DNA of 64,000 nucleotides, from positions 1-64,000 of the forward strand of contig JAFRHL010000022.1 of the NCBI GenBank assembly GCA_017433295.1, in the 5' to 3' direction. Source of the stretch: Eubacterium sp. Lineage in GTDB: Bacteria; Bacillota; Clostridia; Lachnospirales; Lachnospiraceae. A model generated the notes under the pieces. That model was not told the origin of the DNA, ran no database searches, and worked only from the letters and a program-made list of their open reading frames with translations. Below, one piece after another: positions 51,952-60,756 of this stretch. The stretch's first letter is position 1, and each line of letters opens with the position of its first letter. The position numbers were made by a program, and so were the translations under genes.

Positions 51952-53199
51952 ATGATGAAGAAATTAGTTACTTTAATTTTAGCCCTTTTATTGACAGCAA
52001 CTCTTGTGGCCTGTGGATCTTCTGCTCCAGGAAAGAAGGATAAGGATAAAAAGGAAGAAACGTCAAGGGTCAGGGACATATTTAAGGGGATCACCGAGGA
52101 GACCGGTATCCACATGAAGTATTCCATGGAAACCCAGGGTATGACCATAGAAGAGGAAATGTATAAGAAGGGGGAAAACTTTTATTCAGATACTCTGGCC
52201 CAGGGCAATCGCGTGGTCATGATTGTAAAGGGTGATGTGATGTATATGCTGAATGACAGCTCAAAAACTGCCATAATGGCGGAACTCACAGATGACCAGA
52301 AGGCCCAGATCAAAAATGCCATGGCTCAGATCGACACTGTGTTTGAGACCGGGACTTCTTCGGGTGATTTTACAAAGGGAACTGTGAATATCAGTGGAAA
52401 GGAATATGATACAGAAGAAACGACTTCAGATGGTGCCACATCAAAGTTCGTTTTTAACGATGACGGTGATCTGATCTATGTTATTGCATCCGCCGAAGGC
52501 CAGGAGGTCCGTTTAAAAATTGATGCTCTGGATGGAGAAGTTAAGGACGAGATCTTTGAGGTTCCGGCAGAATATCAGCTGGTAGACATAAACGGGAAGC
52601 CCGTTTCAGGCCAGCCGGCCTCCGGAAATGATACAACAGAAAGTCCGAAGGCGGAAACATCTACCACAGAAAACACCACGTCCCAGAGCGGGAGCACCCA
52701 GGCGGTAACTGAAAGCACAGAGAATACCCGTGCTGACTCTCCCCTGCCCGCCCAGGGCACTCAGACTGTGACCAGCGAGGCAGGAGGCTTCACTTTTACC
52801 ACCGGAAGCAATTATATCATCAATATCAACGGCCAGTATGTTGATGTTTATTTAAAGACCCAGAGTACGCTGCCTTCTTTCAGGCTGTATCCCATGATGC
52901 AGGTTTCCGGTCAGACTGTGGATCAGTTTCATGACGGGACAATTCAGAAGGTGAAAGAGAACCAGCAAAACAAGCTCATCGGAGAGCCCCAGAAGGTTAC
53001 CATCACAGTAGGCGATAAAGAGATCAAAGGCTTTACATACTCTTACTCAACGGACGATGGCAAGGATGTGGTTATGGCCGAGAACTACACGGACCTGATT
53101 GACGGCACCTTCTACAGCTGGGGCTGCACCTATATGAAAGGGGACAATGTCACACCGGCGGAGTGCAGGCTGGCAATGGAGAGCTTTAAACTAAAATAA
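51952..53199 (+). CDS. Lipoprotein with LolA-like N-terminal domain, unknown function
   Basis: 415 residues, starting at ATG 51952 or 51955 after AAGGAGG. Signal peptide with lipobox LVACGSS (Cys near 22). Residues about 25-200 (MKYSMETQGMTIEEEMYKKG, VVMIVKGDVMYMLND) have the repeated beta-strand pattern of LolA/DUF6612-like lipoproteins. A Thr/Ser/Glu-rich linker (about 215-265) leads to a second beta-rich domain to the end. Exported and membrane-anchored. Function unknown. It has no operon partner. Confidence 0.75.
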   Translation: MMKKLVTLILALLLTATLVACGSSAPGKKDKDKKEETSRVRDIFKGITEETGIHMKYSMETQGMTIEEEMYKKGENFYSDTLAQGNRVVMIVKGDVMYMLNDSSKTAIMAELTDDQKAQIKNAMAQIDTVFETGTSSGDFTKGTVNISGKEYDTEETTSDGATSKFVFNDDGDLIYVIASAEGQEVRLKIDALDGEVKDEIFEVPAEYQLVDINGKPVSGQPASGNDTTESPKAETSTTENTTSQSGSTQAVTESTENTRADSPLPAQGTQTVTSEAGGFTFTTGSNYIININGQYVDVYLKTQSTLPSFRLYPMMQVSGQTVDQFHDGTIQKVKENQQNKLIGEPQKVTITVGDKEIKGFTYSYSTDDGKDVVMAENYTDLIDGTFYSWGCTYMKGDNVTPAECRLAMESFKLK

Positions 53200-53238
53200 A
53201 GCCTGGGATCCTGGTTTTTTCAACATAGAAGGCAGCAT
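53199..53238 (+). repeat. Dispersed repeat copy B
   Basis: TGGGATCCTGGTTTTTTCAACA and GGCAGCATC, a shorter relative of 47368-47408. The left arm of the hairpin is missing, so it is not a working terminator copy. Confidence 0.55.
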
Positions 53239-53252
53239 CGGGTGGCGGAAAC

Positions 53253-54059
53253 CTATTTTGCTTTTTGCAGCTCTATCGATTTTTCTGTGGCGGCAGCAAC
53301 CCCCTCAATCACCGCAGACCGGAGCCCCATTTTCTCCAGGACCCGTACTCCGGCTATGGTGGTTCCTGCCGGTGAGGTAACCATGTCCTTCAGTTCCCCG
53401 GGATGCTTTCCTGTCTCCATGACCATTCTGGCGGAGCCGCAGACTGTCTGGGCCGCGAAGGTATAGGCTGCAGACCGGGGCATGCCGCCATTTACAGCGG
53501 CGTCCGCCAGGGCTTCAATAAACATGAATACATAAGCCGGACCGCTGCCGCTGACGCCGGTAACGATATCAAAGAGGTGCTCCGGCATCAGCTCTGCTTT
53601 GCCGAAGGTCCGGAGGATTGTAAGAGCTTTTTTAGTTTCTTCTTCTGTAACATGTTTATTTGGGCAGACCGCGGTCATAGCCTCTCCCACCTGGGCAGGT
53701 GTATTCGGCATGATCCGTATCGTTTTTACGGGTTTTCCAAACTGTTCTTCCAGGTAGGAGAGGGTCCTTCCTGCCCCTACGCTGATGATCACATGGTCTT
53801 CGCGGATGTGATCTTTGATCCCGGCAATCATTTCCGTATAGTATTGTGGTTTTACTGTAAAAAATACATAGTCTGATTCATCCAGAACCTTTTTATTATC
53901 TTCTGTGACATGAATACCGTTTGTTCGTACTGTTTTGTCACGACCTTCAGGGGAAGGTTCTCCCCCGATAATATCCTCTGGTTTGTAAAGGCCGGCTTTT
54001 ATAATGCCGCCCATCATCGCATTGGCCATGACGCCGCATCCGATAAATCCTAATTTCAT
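53253..54059 (-). CDS. proC: Pyrroline-5-carboxylate reductase
   Basis: 268 residues. MKLGFIGCGVMANAMMGGII is the NAD(P)-binding start; IRIMPNTPAQVGEAMTAVCP and VTGVSGSGPAYVFMFIEALA are ProC hallmarks; TSPAGTTIAGVRVLEKMG follows near the C-terminus. Last step of proline synthesis. Site GGGAGG. It is downstream of the antitoxin gene on the same strand with a 33-base gap. Confidence 0.95.
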   Translation of the reverse strand: MKLGFIGCGVMANAMMGGIIKAGLYKPEDIIGGEPSPEGRDKTVRTNGIHVTEDNKKVLDESDYVFFTVKPQYYTEMIAGIKDHIREDHVIISVGAGRTLSYLEEQFGKPVKTIRIMPNTPAQVGEAMTAVCPNKHVTEEETKKALTILRTFGKAELMPEHLFDIVTGVSGSGPAYVFMFIEALADAAVNGGMPRSAAYTFAAQTVCGSARMVMETGKHPGELKDMVTSPAGTTIAGVRVLEKMGLRSAVIEGVAAATEKSIELQKAK

Positions 54060-54092
54060 TATTTTTCCTCCCGTCTGTTAAAGATACCCTAA

Positions 54093-54374
54093 TCAGAATC
54101 CTTCATACTCTTCCCGGATTCCTTTGATGACCGGGTTCTCAATAAAGTCAGAATTGCTGTTGTTAAAGGCTGCTGCAGCTGTCTCCGGGACAGGATAAGG
54201 TCCGGAGTCTTTCGGACCCATTTTTATCTCAAATGGAATACTCTCTGTGATAATGATCTGCTTGATCAGCATATTGACAACAGTGGAGAGATTGGTTCCC
54301 AGATGATCCAGGATCCGGGAAGCTTTTTCTTTGTCTGATTCATCAACCCGAACCTGTAAAAATGAATTTGCCAT
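54093..54374 (-). CDS. RelB/DinJ-family antitoxin, orphan
   Basis: 93 residues. SFLQVRVDESDKEKASRILD and TNLSTVVNMLIKQIIIT form the ribbon-helix-helix DNA-binding domain of RelB/DinJ antitoxins, and IPFEIKMG the usual linker. The C-terminus has a long Pro/Asn segment and ends EGF. The usual RelE/YafQ toxin gene should follow but proC occupies that place, so the partner is missing. Site AAAGGAG. It may act as a free regulator or as a remnant. Confidence 0.8.
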   Translation of the reverse strand: MANSFLQVRVDESDKEKASRILDHLGTNLSTVVNMLIKQIIITESIPFEIKMGPKDSGPYPVPETAAAAFNNSNSDFIENPVIKGIREEYEGF

Positions 54375-54453
54375 AATGCCAGCTCCTTTCTGTTTAAGTT
54401 ATAATCAGCTTTTTTCTCAGCATAAGTCAGTTTCAGACTTTCTTGACGGAATA

Positions 54454-54482
54454 AAGATAGCATAATGTAGTGACAATGTCAA
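54454..54482 (-). promoter_or_regulatory. Promoter and overlapping operator of the antitoxin gene
   Basis: On the minus strand TTGACA (54477-54482) and TATCTT (54454-54459) are 17 bases apart. The inverted repeat TGACA-A-TGTCA (54471-54481) overlaps the -35, as expected for antitoxin autoregulation. The 54375-54779 gap otherwise holds T-rich sequence and the next gene's promoter. Confidence 0.6.
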
Positions 54483-54649
54483 TACATATATAGAGGTTTA
54501 TTAATTATTAACAATTGAGGGGAACAATTGAAGGGTCTTTTTTATTCGATCTTCTTTTAAAAATAGTTAACATTAGCGTAATTGTTATTATCAAAAACTG
54601 AGAAAAATATTGTTTTTTTTACATATAGCAATTTTTTTTGCTTTTTTCA

Positions 54650-54678
54650 GTGACAGAATCCTGCTATTGGTGTATAAT
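54650..54678 (+). promoter_or_regulatory. Promoter of the L,D-transpeptidase gene
   Basis: GTGACA (54650-54655) and TATAAT (54673-54678) with 17 bases between. The start codon is 100 bases downstream. Confidence 0.65.
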
Positions 54679-54779
54679 GATATGGCGTACAGACAAATGG
54701 AGTCACTAATGATGTCAGCTGCAGGATAGCTGGTTTTTGATGACAGGAGATCCTGCTTAAAAAAACAAAGGAAGATATT

Positions 54780-56138
54780 ATGTCCAGAGTGGAAAGATAT
54801 GGGTCAAAGAGGAAGAAGTGGAAACGCATCCTGGCAGCTGCCGGACTGGTTACTGTAGTATACATCGGGGGTATGGCTTTCTTCCACACTCATTATTATC
54901 CGAAAACAAAGGTAGGGAATATTGATTTAGGCTTTAAATCCCGACAGGGAGCCAGGGAATATGTAAAAGATGAGCTGGAGAAGTATTCGATTATCATCAG
55001 GGAAAAGGATGGTGAAGAAAGTATATCAGCTGCAGATGCAGGCCTGTCCTTTTCAGATATAGATAAGATTGACAAGATACTGAAAGAGCAGTCTTATGGA
55101 CCCTGGCCGGTAAATCTGACGAAACATTTTGATTTTGGTGAACTGAATATCCAGGTTGACGAGGGAAAACTTAGTTCCTATGTGGATACTTTAAAGTGTA
55201 TGAATCCCGAGACTCCCGAAGAGTCTGTCAGTGCATCCATATCTTATGATAAAGAGAATAAGCAATTTCAGATCAATCCTGAAACCATCGGAAATATTGT
55301 GGATAAGGAGCATTTTCTGAATGGATTAACAGAAGCTATGACCCATCACGATAAAGAGATCTCGCTGGTGGAGGATACCTATTATGTGCAGCCGAAATAC
55401 TATGCTTCTTCCGAGCCCGTTATAGATGCCAACGAAAAGCTGAATAAATATTTACAAGGTATTGTAACTTATAAAGACGGCGATCTGAAGACGAAAACAT
55501 ATAAAAAAGATATTGCAGAGATGCTCACCTGGTCCGATGATTTTGAGGTGAAATTTGACAAGAAAAAGGTGAAATCTTTTGTCAAAAATAATGTGTCAAA
55601 GACCTTTAATTCTCTTGAGGGAGACATACCTTCAGGGATTACAGCCTGGAAGGTGGGAGTAGATAAGGAGAGCACCCAGCTTATAAAGAATATCAAGTCG
55701 GGTAAGCGTACCAGCAGGAAGCCGGTCTATATTAAGGAAGGACTAAACCGGGACGAGTACAATATTGGAAAGACCTTTATTGATGTCAATATTTCCGATC
55801 AGAGAATGTGGTATGTGGAAGATGGTAAGATCCAGCTTTCCAGTGATGTGGTAACAGGGAATCTCTCTACAGGACACGGGACTTCCACAGGTTTTTACAG
55901 AATCGCCTATAAGCAGAGAGATCATCTCATGGTAAAATATAATTCCTTTGTACACTACTGGATGCCCTATAATACGGCAATCGGGGTAGGATTTCATGAT
56001 GCTTCCTGGAGAGGAAGCTTTGGAGGACAAATATATCGTACAAATGGTTCCCACGGATGCATCAACATGCCTCCGGCCAAAGCTGCCTCATTGTTTAACA
56101 TGATCAGCTCCGGAACAGCAGTATATATTCACTGGTAG
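54780..56138 (+). CDS. L,D-transpeptidase (YkuD domain) with peptidoglycan-binding-type N-terminal domains
   Basis: 452 residues. A single membrane helix near the start (ILAAAGLVTVVYIGGMAFFH) anchors an extracellular part. Residues about 40-320 hold two related domains of the PG_binding_4/VanW-associated type (FKSRQGAREYVKDELEKYSI). The C-terminal YkuD domain (from about 325) has TGNLSTGHGTSTGFYRI, a His in GVGFHDASW and the catalytic YRTNGSHGCINMP (Cys in HGC). It makes 3-3 cross-links in peptidoglycan or attaches proteins to it. Site AAAGGAAG. Confidence 0.93.
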   Translation: MSRVERYGSKRKKWKRILAAAGLVTVVYIGGMAFFHTHYYPKTKVGNIDLGFKSRQGAREYVKDELEKYSIIIREKDGEESISAADAGLSFSDIDKIDKILKEQSYGPWPVNLTKHFDFGELNIQVDEGKLSSYVDTLKCMNPETPEESVSASISYDKENKQFQINPETIGNIVDKEHFLNGLTEAMTHHDKEISLVEDTYYVQPKYYASSEPVIDANEKLNKYLQGIVTYKDGDLKTKTYKKDIAEMLTWSDDFEVKFDKKKVKSFVKNNVSKTFNSLEGDIPSGITAWKVGVDKESTQLIKNIKSGKRTSRKPVYIKEGLNRDEYNIGKTFIDVNISDQRMWYVEDGKIQLSSDVVTGNLSTGHGTSTGFYRIAYKQRDHLMVKYNSFVHYWMPYNTAIGVGFHDASWRGSFGGQIYRTNGSHGCINMPPAKAASLFNMISSGTAVYIHW

Positions 56139-56186
56139 AATCTTTATATAACCCAGAAACAGATATAAATAATCAGCCCCGTCTGT

Positions 56187-56951
56187 TTAATTCTGCTTCT
56201 GCAGCCTCTTCTGTTCTTTGCGCTCCCGGCGTTCCCGCTTTTTCTGCTCCTTTTTTTTGCGGCGTTTCACTTCATCTTCATCCGAAGTGGTAAAGAACTG
56301 AACCAGGATTCCCAGCAGGCAGAGAATAAGGGTGAGACCGCCTGAAGTGAAATGGGTAAAGGTGTATATGTTCATTTGCTCACAAAGAGTGACGATCAGT
56401 CCCGATGCAATCCAACCTCCTGTCAGGGCAGATGAAAAGATGATGACAGGACGGATAAACTTGACAGCCAGAGAACCGATGATAAAACCAATCAGGGTCG
56501 AGAGGAAGAACTGAATATCACCGTTAAGGGGAAGCAGGGCAGCGGCGGCTATAAAGGCCAGTATAAAGCACAGGATGAATATACCTGCCACATAGATCCG
56601 GTAGGCCAGCAGGGATAAGAGGATGCCTCCGGCTAGAGTACACAGTGCTGTCAGGGGAGCACCCAGCTTTAAAACCTTATAGCCAACCGTCAGGCCGATG
56701 ATGCAGCCTGCCAGAAATCCCGTAATGCTCATAAATAATTTGGCCAGCTTATATCCCAGGAAACAGGCAATCAGTGCAAGGATCAGAGTGACACCTGCTC
56801 CCGCAATTTTTACGGAATTGTTCATGTCGGAGAAAAAAGAGAAAATGGAATCCAGCGGTATCTGTTCCCGAAATGAATCAGGAAGGATAGAGCCCGATCC
56901 TGGCGATGGAAACGGTAAATTTTTTAAAAATGTTAGAAAATCAGAAATCAT
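56187..56951 (-). CDS. Polytopic membrane protein (DUF4203/TM7S3-like)
   Basis: 254 residues. After a 40-residue N-terminal part, seven or so hydrophobic helices follow (VTLILALIACFLGYKLAKLF, ITGFLAGCIIGLTVGY, and so on) with regular GG and GxxxG spacing. The protein ends in a strongly basic KRRKKKEQKKRERRERKEQK tail. The repeated GFLAG/GFIIGS pattern resembles the TM7S3/TM198 (DUF4203) domain. Function unknown. Convergent with the transpeptidase gene. Confidence 0.75.
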   Translation of the reverse strand: MISDFLTFLKNLPFPSPGSGSILPDSFREQIPLDSIFSFFSDMNNSVKIAGAGVTLILALIACFLGYKLAKLFMSITGFLAGCIIGLTVGYKVLKLGAPLTALCTLAGGILLSLLAYRIYVAGIFILCFILAFIAAAALLPLNGDIQFFLSTLIGFIIGSLAVKFIRPVIIFSSALTGGWIASGLIVTLCEQMNIYTFTHFTSGGLTLILCLLGILVQFFTTSDEDEVKRRKKKEQKKRERRERKEQKRLQKQN

Positions 56952-57268
56952 TGTATCTACCTTTCTTTATCCTGAATGAATGTAAGTTCGTTGTTCCTTA
57001 AAGAGTATCACAATAAGAACATTTTCGCAAATTTTTTCATTAAAATACTTTCCGGACTTTTTCCCGTATAAGAAATAAACCTGAATGGCCGGGACCGGGT
57101 CCCGGGAAGCTTAATGACTTTATTCTTGTGTCCGGGATTTTTTTATATTATAATAACCCTCAGCACATCCTTTGGAGGCGGCTGCCTGTATCAATCGAAA
57201 TCGTCTCTGCGGTTGATGTAAAGGGAATTGTATAATATTCGACATGGAAAGGAAGCGAGGAAAATATT

Positions 57269-58726
57269 ATGAGTGAGATCAGGACAAGATTTGCGCCCAG
57301 TCCTACAGGAAGAATGCATGTAGGTAATCTGAGGACGGCGTTATATACTTATTTGATCGCAAAACATGAAGGTGGAAAATTTATTTTAAGAATAGAGGAC
57401 ACAGACCAGGAGCGCTTTTTTGAGGAGGCACTGCAGATCATCTATCGTACCCTGGAGTCCACCGGCCTGCTCCATGATGAAGGGCCCGACAGGGACGGCG
57501 GTTACGGTCCTTATGTACAGAGTGAGAGATGCAGGTCCGGACTGTATATGAAGTATGCAAAGGAGCTGATCGATAAAGGAGAGGCATACTATTGTTTCTG
57601 TGATAAGGAGAGGCTGGAGTCATTAAAACAGGTGGCCGGAGGCAAGGAGATCTCTTCCTATGATAAGCATTGCCTTCACCTGTCTCAGGAAGAGATAGAG
57701 GCAAATCTGGTGGCGGGAAAGCCCTTTGTGATCCGGGCCAATATACCGGATGAGGGCGAGACCACATTTTATGATGAGATCTACGGGAGCATTTCCCAGC
57801 CCAATGAGGAGCTTGATGACATGATCCTTATCAAGTCGGACGGATATCCTACTTATAATTTCGCCAATGTTGTGGATGACCACCTGATGAAGATCACCCA
57901 TGTGGTCCGGGGAAATGAATATCTTTCTTCAGCTCCCAAATATACCAGGCTTTATCAGGCCTTTGGCTGGGAGGAACCCAAATATATCCACTGTCCCCTG
58001 ATCACCAATGAAGAGCACCAGAAACTGTCCAAGCGTTCCGGACATTCTTCCTATGAAGATCTGCTGGAGCAGGGATTTTTGTCCGAGGCCATAGTGAATT
58101 TTGTGGCCCTGCTGGGCTGGAGTTCCCCTGATAACCGGGAGATATTCTCTCTGGAGGAGCTGGTGGAGGCTTTTGATTACAGGCATATCAGCAAGTCCCC
58201 GGCAGTGTTCGACATGGTCAAGCTCCGCTGGATGAACGGCGAGTATTTAAAAGCCATGGATCCGGATCGTTTTTATGAAATGGCCGGACCCTATATCAGG
58301 GAGGTCATCAGTAAGGATTATGATTTAAAGAAGATTGCCGGACTGGTCCAGACCAGGATCGAGACTTTCCTGGATATCAAAGATAAGATCGATTTCTTCG
58401 AAAAAGTTCCGGAATACGATATCTCCATGTATACTCATAAGAAGAACAAGACCAATCCGGAAAAATCCCTGGCAGTACTGGAGGAGCTGCTTCCTCTTCT
58501 TGCGGAGCAGGAGGACTATTCTAATGATGCCCTCTATCAGACCCTTCGTCAGTTTGCAGCAGACCACGGGTATAAGAACGGGTTTGTGATGTGGCCGGTC
58601 AGGACAGCGGTTTCCGGCAAGCAGATGACCCCGGGAGGAGCCACGGAGATCATGGAAGTGATCGGAAAGGAAGAGACGATCGCAAGGATCAGGGCAGCGA
58701 TAGAGAAACTTAAAACAGCTGTTTAA
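57269..58726 (+). CDS. gltX: Glutamyl-tRNA synthetase
   Basis: 485 residues. FAPSPTGRMHVGNLRTALYT carries the HIGH equivalent HVGN; HQKLSKRSGHSSYEDL is the KMSKS equivalent. RIEDTDQERFFEE and HVVRGNEYLSS are family segments. C-terminal helical anticodon-binding domain from about 320. In Firmicutes it may also charge tRNA-Gln for transamidation. Site GGAAAGGAAG. A TATAAT at 57231-57236 may be its -10. The 57000-57268 leader has no other clear element. Confidence 0.95.
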   Translation: MSEIRTRFAPSPTGRMHVGNLRTALYTYLIAKHEGGKFILRIEDTDQERFFEEALQIIYRTLESTGLLHDEGPDRDGGYGPYVQSERCRSGLYMKYAKELIDKGEAYYCFCDKERLESLKQVAGGKEISSYDKHCLHLSQEEIEANLVAGKPFVIRANIPDEGETTFYDEIYGSISQPNEELDDMILIKSDGYPTYNFANVVDDHLMKITHVVRGNEYLSSAPKYTRLYQAFGWEEPKYIHCPLITNEEHQKLSKRSGHSSYEDLLEQGFLSEAIVNFVALLGWSSPDNREIFSLEELVEAFDYRHISKSPAVFDMVKLRWMNGEYLKAMDPDRFYEMAGPYIREVISKDYDLKKIAGLVQTRIETFLDIKDKIDFFEKVPEYDISMYTHKKNKTNPEKSLAVLEELLPLLAEQEDYSNDALYQTLRQFAADHGYKNGFVMWPVRTAVSGKQMTPGGATEIMEVIGKEETIARIRAAIEKLKTAV

Positions 58727-58810
58727 GGCAGGGAGTTTTAAGAAAGCCGGTGAAGACAGACAATTTGTCTGTTGACAAATATTCTTTGATATGACATTAT
58801 AATAGCAACT

Positions 58811-58918
58811 GGTCGCTGACGGATGAATGTGAGATTACACAATGTGATCAGTTTCAGCGGATATATTCTGACTGATAACAGCCGACCGTCTGGGCAGCTT
58901 CTTAGGAAGCTGCCCTTT
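58811..58918 (+). promoter_or_regulatory. ZTP riboswitch (pfl motif) with overlapping terminator
   Basis: GGTCG (58811-58815) pairs with CGACC (58883-58887), and ACGG (58819-58822) can form the pseudoknot with CCGT (58886-58889). The 3' core CCGTCTGGGCA is the hallmark of the class. The same GGGCA starts a terminator stem, GGGCAGCTTC (58892-58901) with GAAGCTGCCC (58906-58915) and TTTT, so ligand binding competes with termination. ZTP signals folate shortage, which fits fhs downstream. Confidence 0.92.
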
Positions 58919-58919
58919 T
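58892..58919 (+). terminator. ZTP-riboswitch terminator
   Basis: A 10-bp perfect stem with loop TTAG followed by TTTTG, inside the riboswitch 3' end. Confidence 0.9.
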
Positions 58920-58986
58920 GTTTTAGTAAAGATCCCTTCCTCTTAGAGAGAAGGGGCTGATATCTACAAGAAAAGGGGGACCTGCT

Positions 58987-60657
58987 ATGAAAACAGATAT
59001 TCAGATTGCCCAGGAGGCTACCATGCTTCCGGTAAAGGATGTTGCTGCTGGATATGGGATTTCGGAAGATGATCTGGAATTATACGGAAAATATAAAGCG
59101 AAATTTTCTGATGAACTGCTGGAAAAGGTAAAGAATAATCCGGATGGGAAACTGGTCCTGGTGACCGCCATTAACCCCACTCCTGCCGGAGAAGGAAAGA
59201 CAACTACCAGTATCGGCCTGGCCCAGGCTCTGGCGAAACTGGATAAAAAGTGCCTGCTTGCTTTAAGAGAGCCTTCCCTGGGCCCCTGCTTCGGAATCAA
59301 GGGCGGAGCAGCCGGCGGCGGATATGCCCAGGCTGTACCCATGGAAGATCTTAATCTTCATTTTACCGGAGATTTTCATGCCATTACTTCGGCCAACAAT
59401 CTGCTGGCAGCCATCGTAGACAACCATATCCATCAGGGCAATGAGCTGCGTATTGATACCAGGCAGATCATATGGAAGAGATGTCTGGATATGAATGACC
59501 GTGCCCTGCGTAATATTGTGGTTGGCCTGGGAAGCAAAGCGGATGGATTCGTAAGAGAGGATCATTTTGTTATTACAGTGGCCACGGAGATCATGGCGAT
59601 CCTTTGTCTGGCTGAAGATATGGCAGATTTAAAGAGAAGGCTGGCAAGGATCGTGGTTGCCTATAATCTGGATGGCAATCCTGTAACGGCAGGCCAGCTG
59701 AATGCGGTGGGTTCCATGGCAGCCCTGCTGAAGGACGCCATCAAGCCCAACCTGATCCAGACCCTGGAGCATACCGGCTGCATTGTTCACGGTGGCCCCT
59801 TTGCCAATATTGCTCACGGCTGCAATAGTGTGCGGGCAACAAAAGCTGCTCTGAAGATGGCTGATATTGTGATCACCGAGGCCGGATTCGGTGCGGATCT
59901 GGGAGCGGAGAAATTCATGGATATCAAGTGCCGCATGGCCGGCCTTAAACCGGATGCGGTGGTACTGGTTGCCACAGTACGTGCTCTTAAATACAATGGA
60001 GGAGTTCCCAAGGCAGACCTGGCCAATGAGAATCTTGACGCCCTGGCAAAGGGTATCTGCAATCTTGAAAAACACATTGAGAATCTGCAGAAATATGGTG
60101 TGCCCATCGTTGTTACCCTGAACTCCTTCCTGACAGATACAGAGGCCGAGCATGAATATATCCGTAATTTCTGTGAAGAAAGAGGATGTGAATTTGCCTT
60201 GTCAGAAGTCTGGGCAAAAGGTGGCGAGGGAGGACTGGATCTGGCTGAAAAGGTTCTTACGACCCTTGATGAAAAGGAAAGTCATTTCCATGTGCTTTAT
60301 GAGGATGAGCTGCCTTTGAAGGAGAAGATAGAGAAGGTGGCAAAAGAAATCTACGGCGCCGATGGAGTTAACTATATTCCCGCGGCGGAAAAGATGCTTG
60401 ATAAGATCACGGAAATGGGTTACGGAAAGCTTCCGGTATGTATGGCAAAAACCCAGTATTCTCTGTCTGATGACCAGACTAAGCTGGGACGTCCGGAAGG
60501 ATATTCCATCAGTGTCCGTGACGCCTATGTGAATGCCGGCGCAGGTTTTGTGGTAGTACTGACAGGAGCCATTATGACCATGCCGGGGCTGCCCAAGAAG
60601 CCTGCCGCTTATAGTATTGATGTGGATGATGCCGGAAAGATCACGGGATTGTTCTGA
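58987..60657 (+). CDS. fhs: Formate-tetrahydrofolate ligase
   Basis: 556 residues, the normal length. The ATP-binding loop reads [18 protein letters not shown] (near 60); [38 protein letters not shown] and [13 protein letters not shown]-like segments follow; [15 protein letters not shown] and [15 protein letters not shown] close the signature. Makes 10-formyl-THF from formate, THF and ATP, feeding purine synthesis and the Wood-Ljungdahl methyl branch. Controlled by the ZTP riboswitch. Site AAAAGGGGG. Confidence 0.95.
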   Translation: MKTDIQIAQEATMLPVKDVAAGYGISEDDLELYGKYKAKFSDELLEKVKNNPDGKLVLVTAINPTPAGEGKTTTSIGLAQALAKLDKKCLLALREPSLGPCFGIKGGAAGGGYAQAVPMEDLNLHFTGDFHAITSANNLLAAIVDNHIHQGNELRIDTRQIIWKRCLDMNDRALRNIVVGLGSKADGFVREDHFVITVATEIMAILCLAEDMADLKRRLARIVVAYNLDGNPVTAGQLNAVGSMAALLKDAIKPNLIQTLEHTGCIVHGGPFANIAHGCNSVRATKAALKMADIVITEAGFGADLGAEKFMDIKCRMAGLKPDAVVLVATVRALKYNGGVPKADLANENLDALAKGICNLEKHIENLQKYGVPIVVTLNSFLTDTEAEHEYIRNFCEERGCEFALSEVWAKGGEGGLDLAEKVLTTLDEKESHFHVLYEDELPLKEKIEKVAKEIYGADGVNYIPAAEKMLDKITEMGYGKLPVCMAKTQYSLSDDQTKLGRPEGYSISVRDAYVNAGAGFVVVLTGAIMTMPGLPKKPAAYSIDVDDAGKITGLF

Positions 60658-60686
60658 TTGTCAATTGGTTTTATAAGAAGAATTAA

Positions 60687-60756
60687 TGGGGCTTCGCAAA
60701 CGCTTTTGTCCATTCGGATCTGAATGGGCAGATCGTATTGCGAAGCCCCAATTTTA
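60687..60756. terminator. Bidirectional branched terminator between fhs and the DUF6273 gene
   Basis: TGGGGCTTCGCAA (60687-60699) pairs with TTGCGAAGCCCCA (60738-60750), 13 bp. Inside, CCATTC (60710-60715) pairs with GAATGG (60722-60727). An ATTTTATT tract follows on the plus strand, while the minus side has only a weak T-rich flank. Confidence 0.7.

Noticed and set aside
57098-57144. Terminator upstream of gltX (TCCCGG paired with CCGGGA, then T-run)
   Set aside because: The loop is over 25 bases and no plus-strand gene ends before it, so support is too weak to list.
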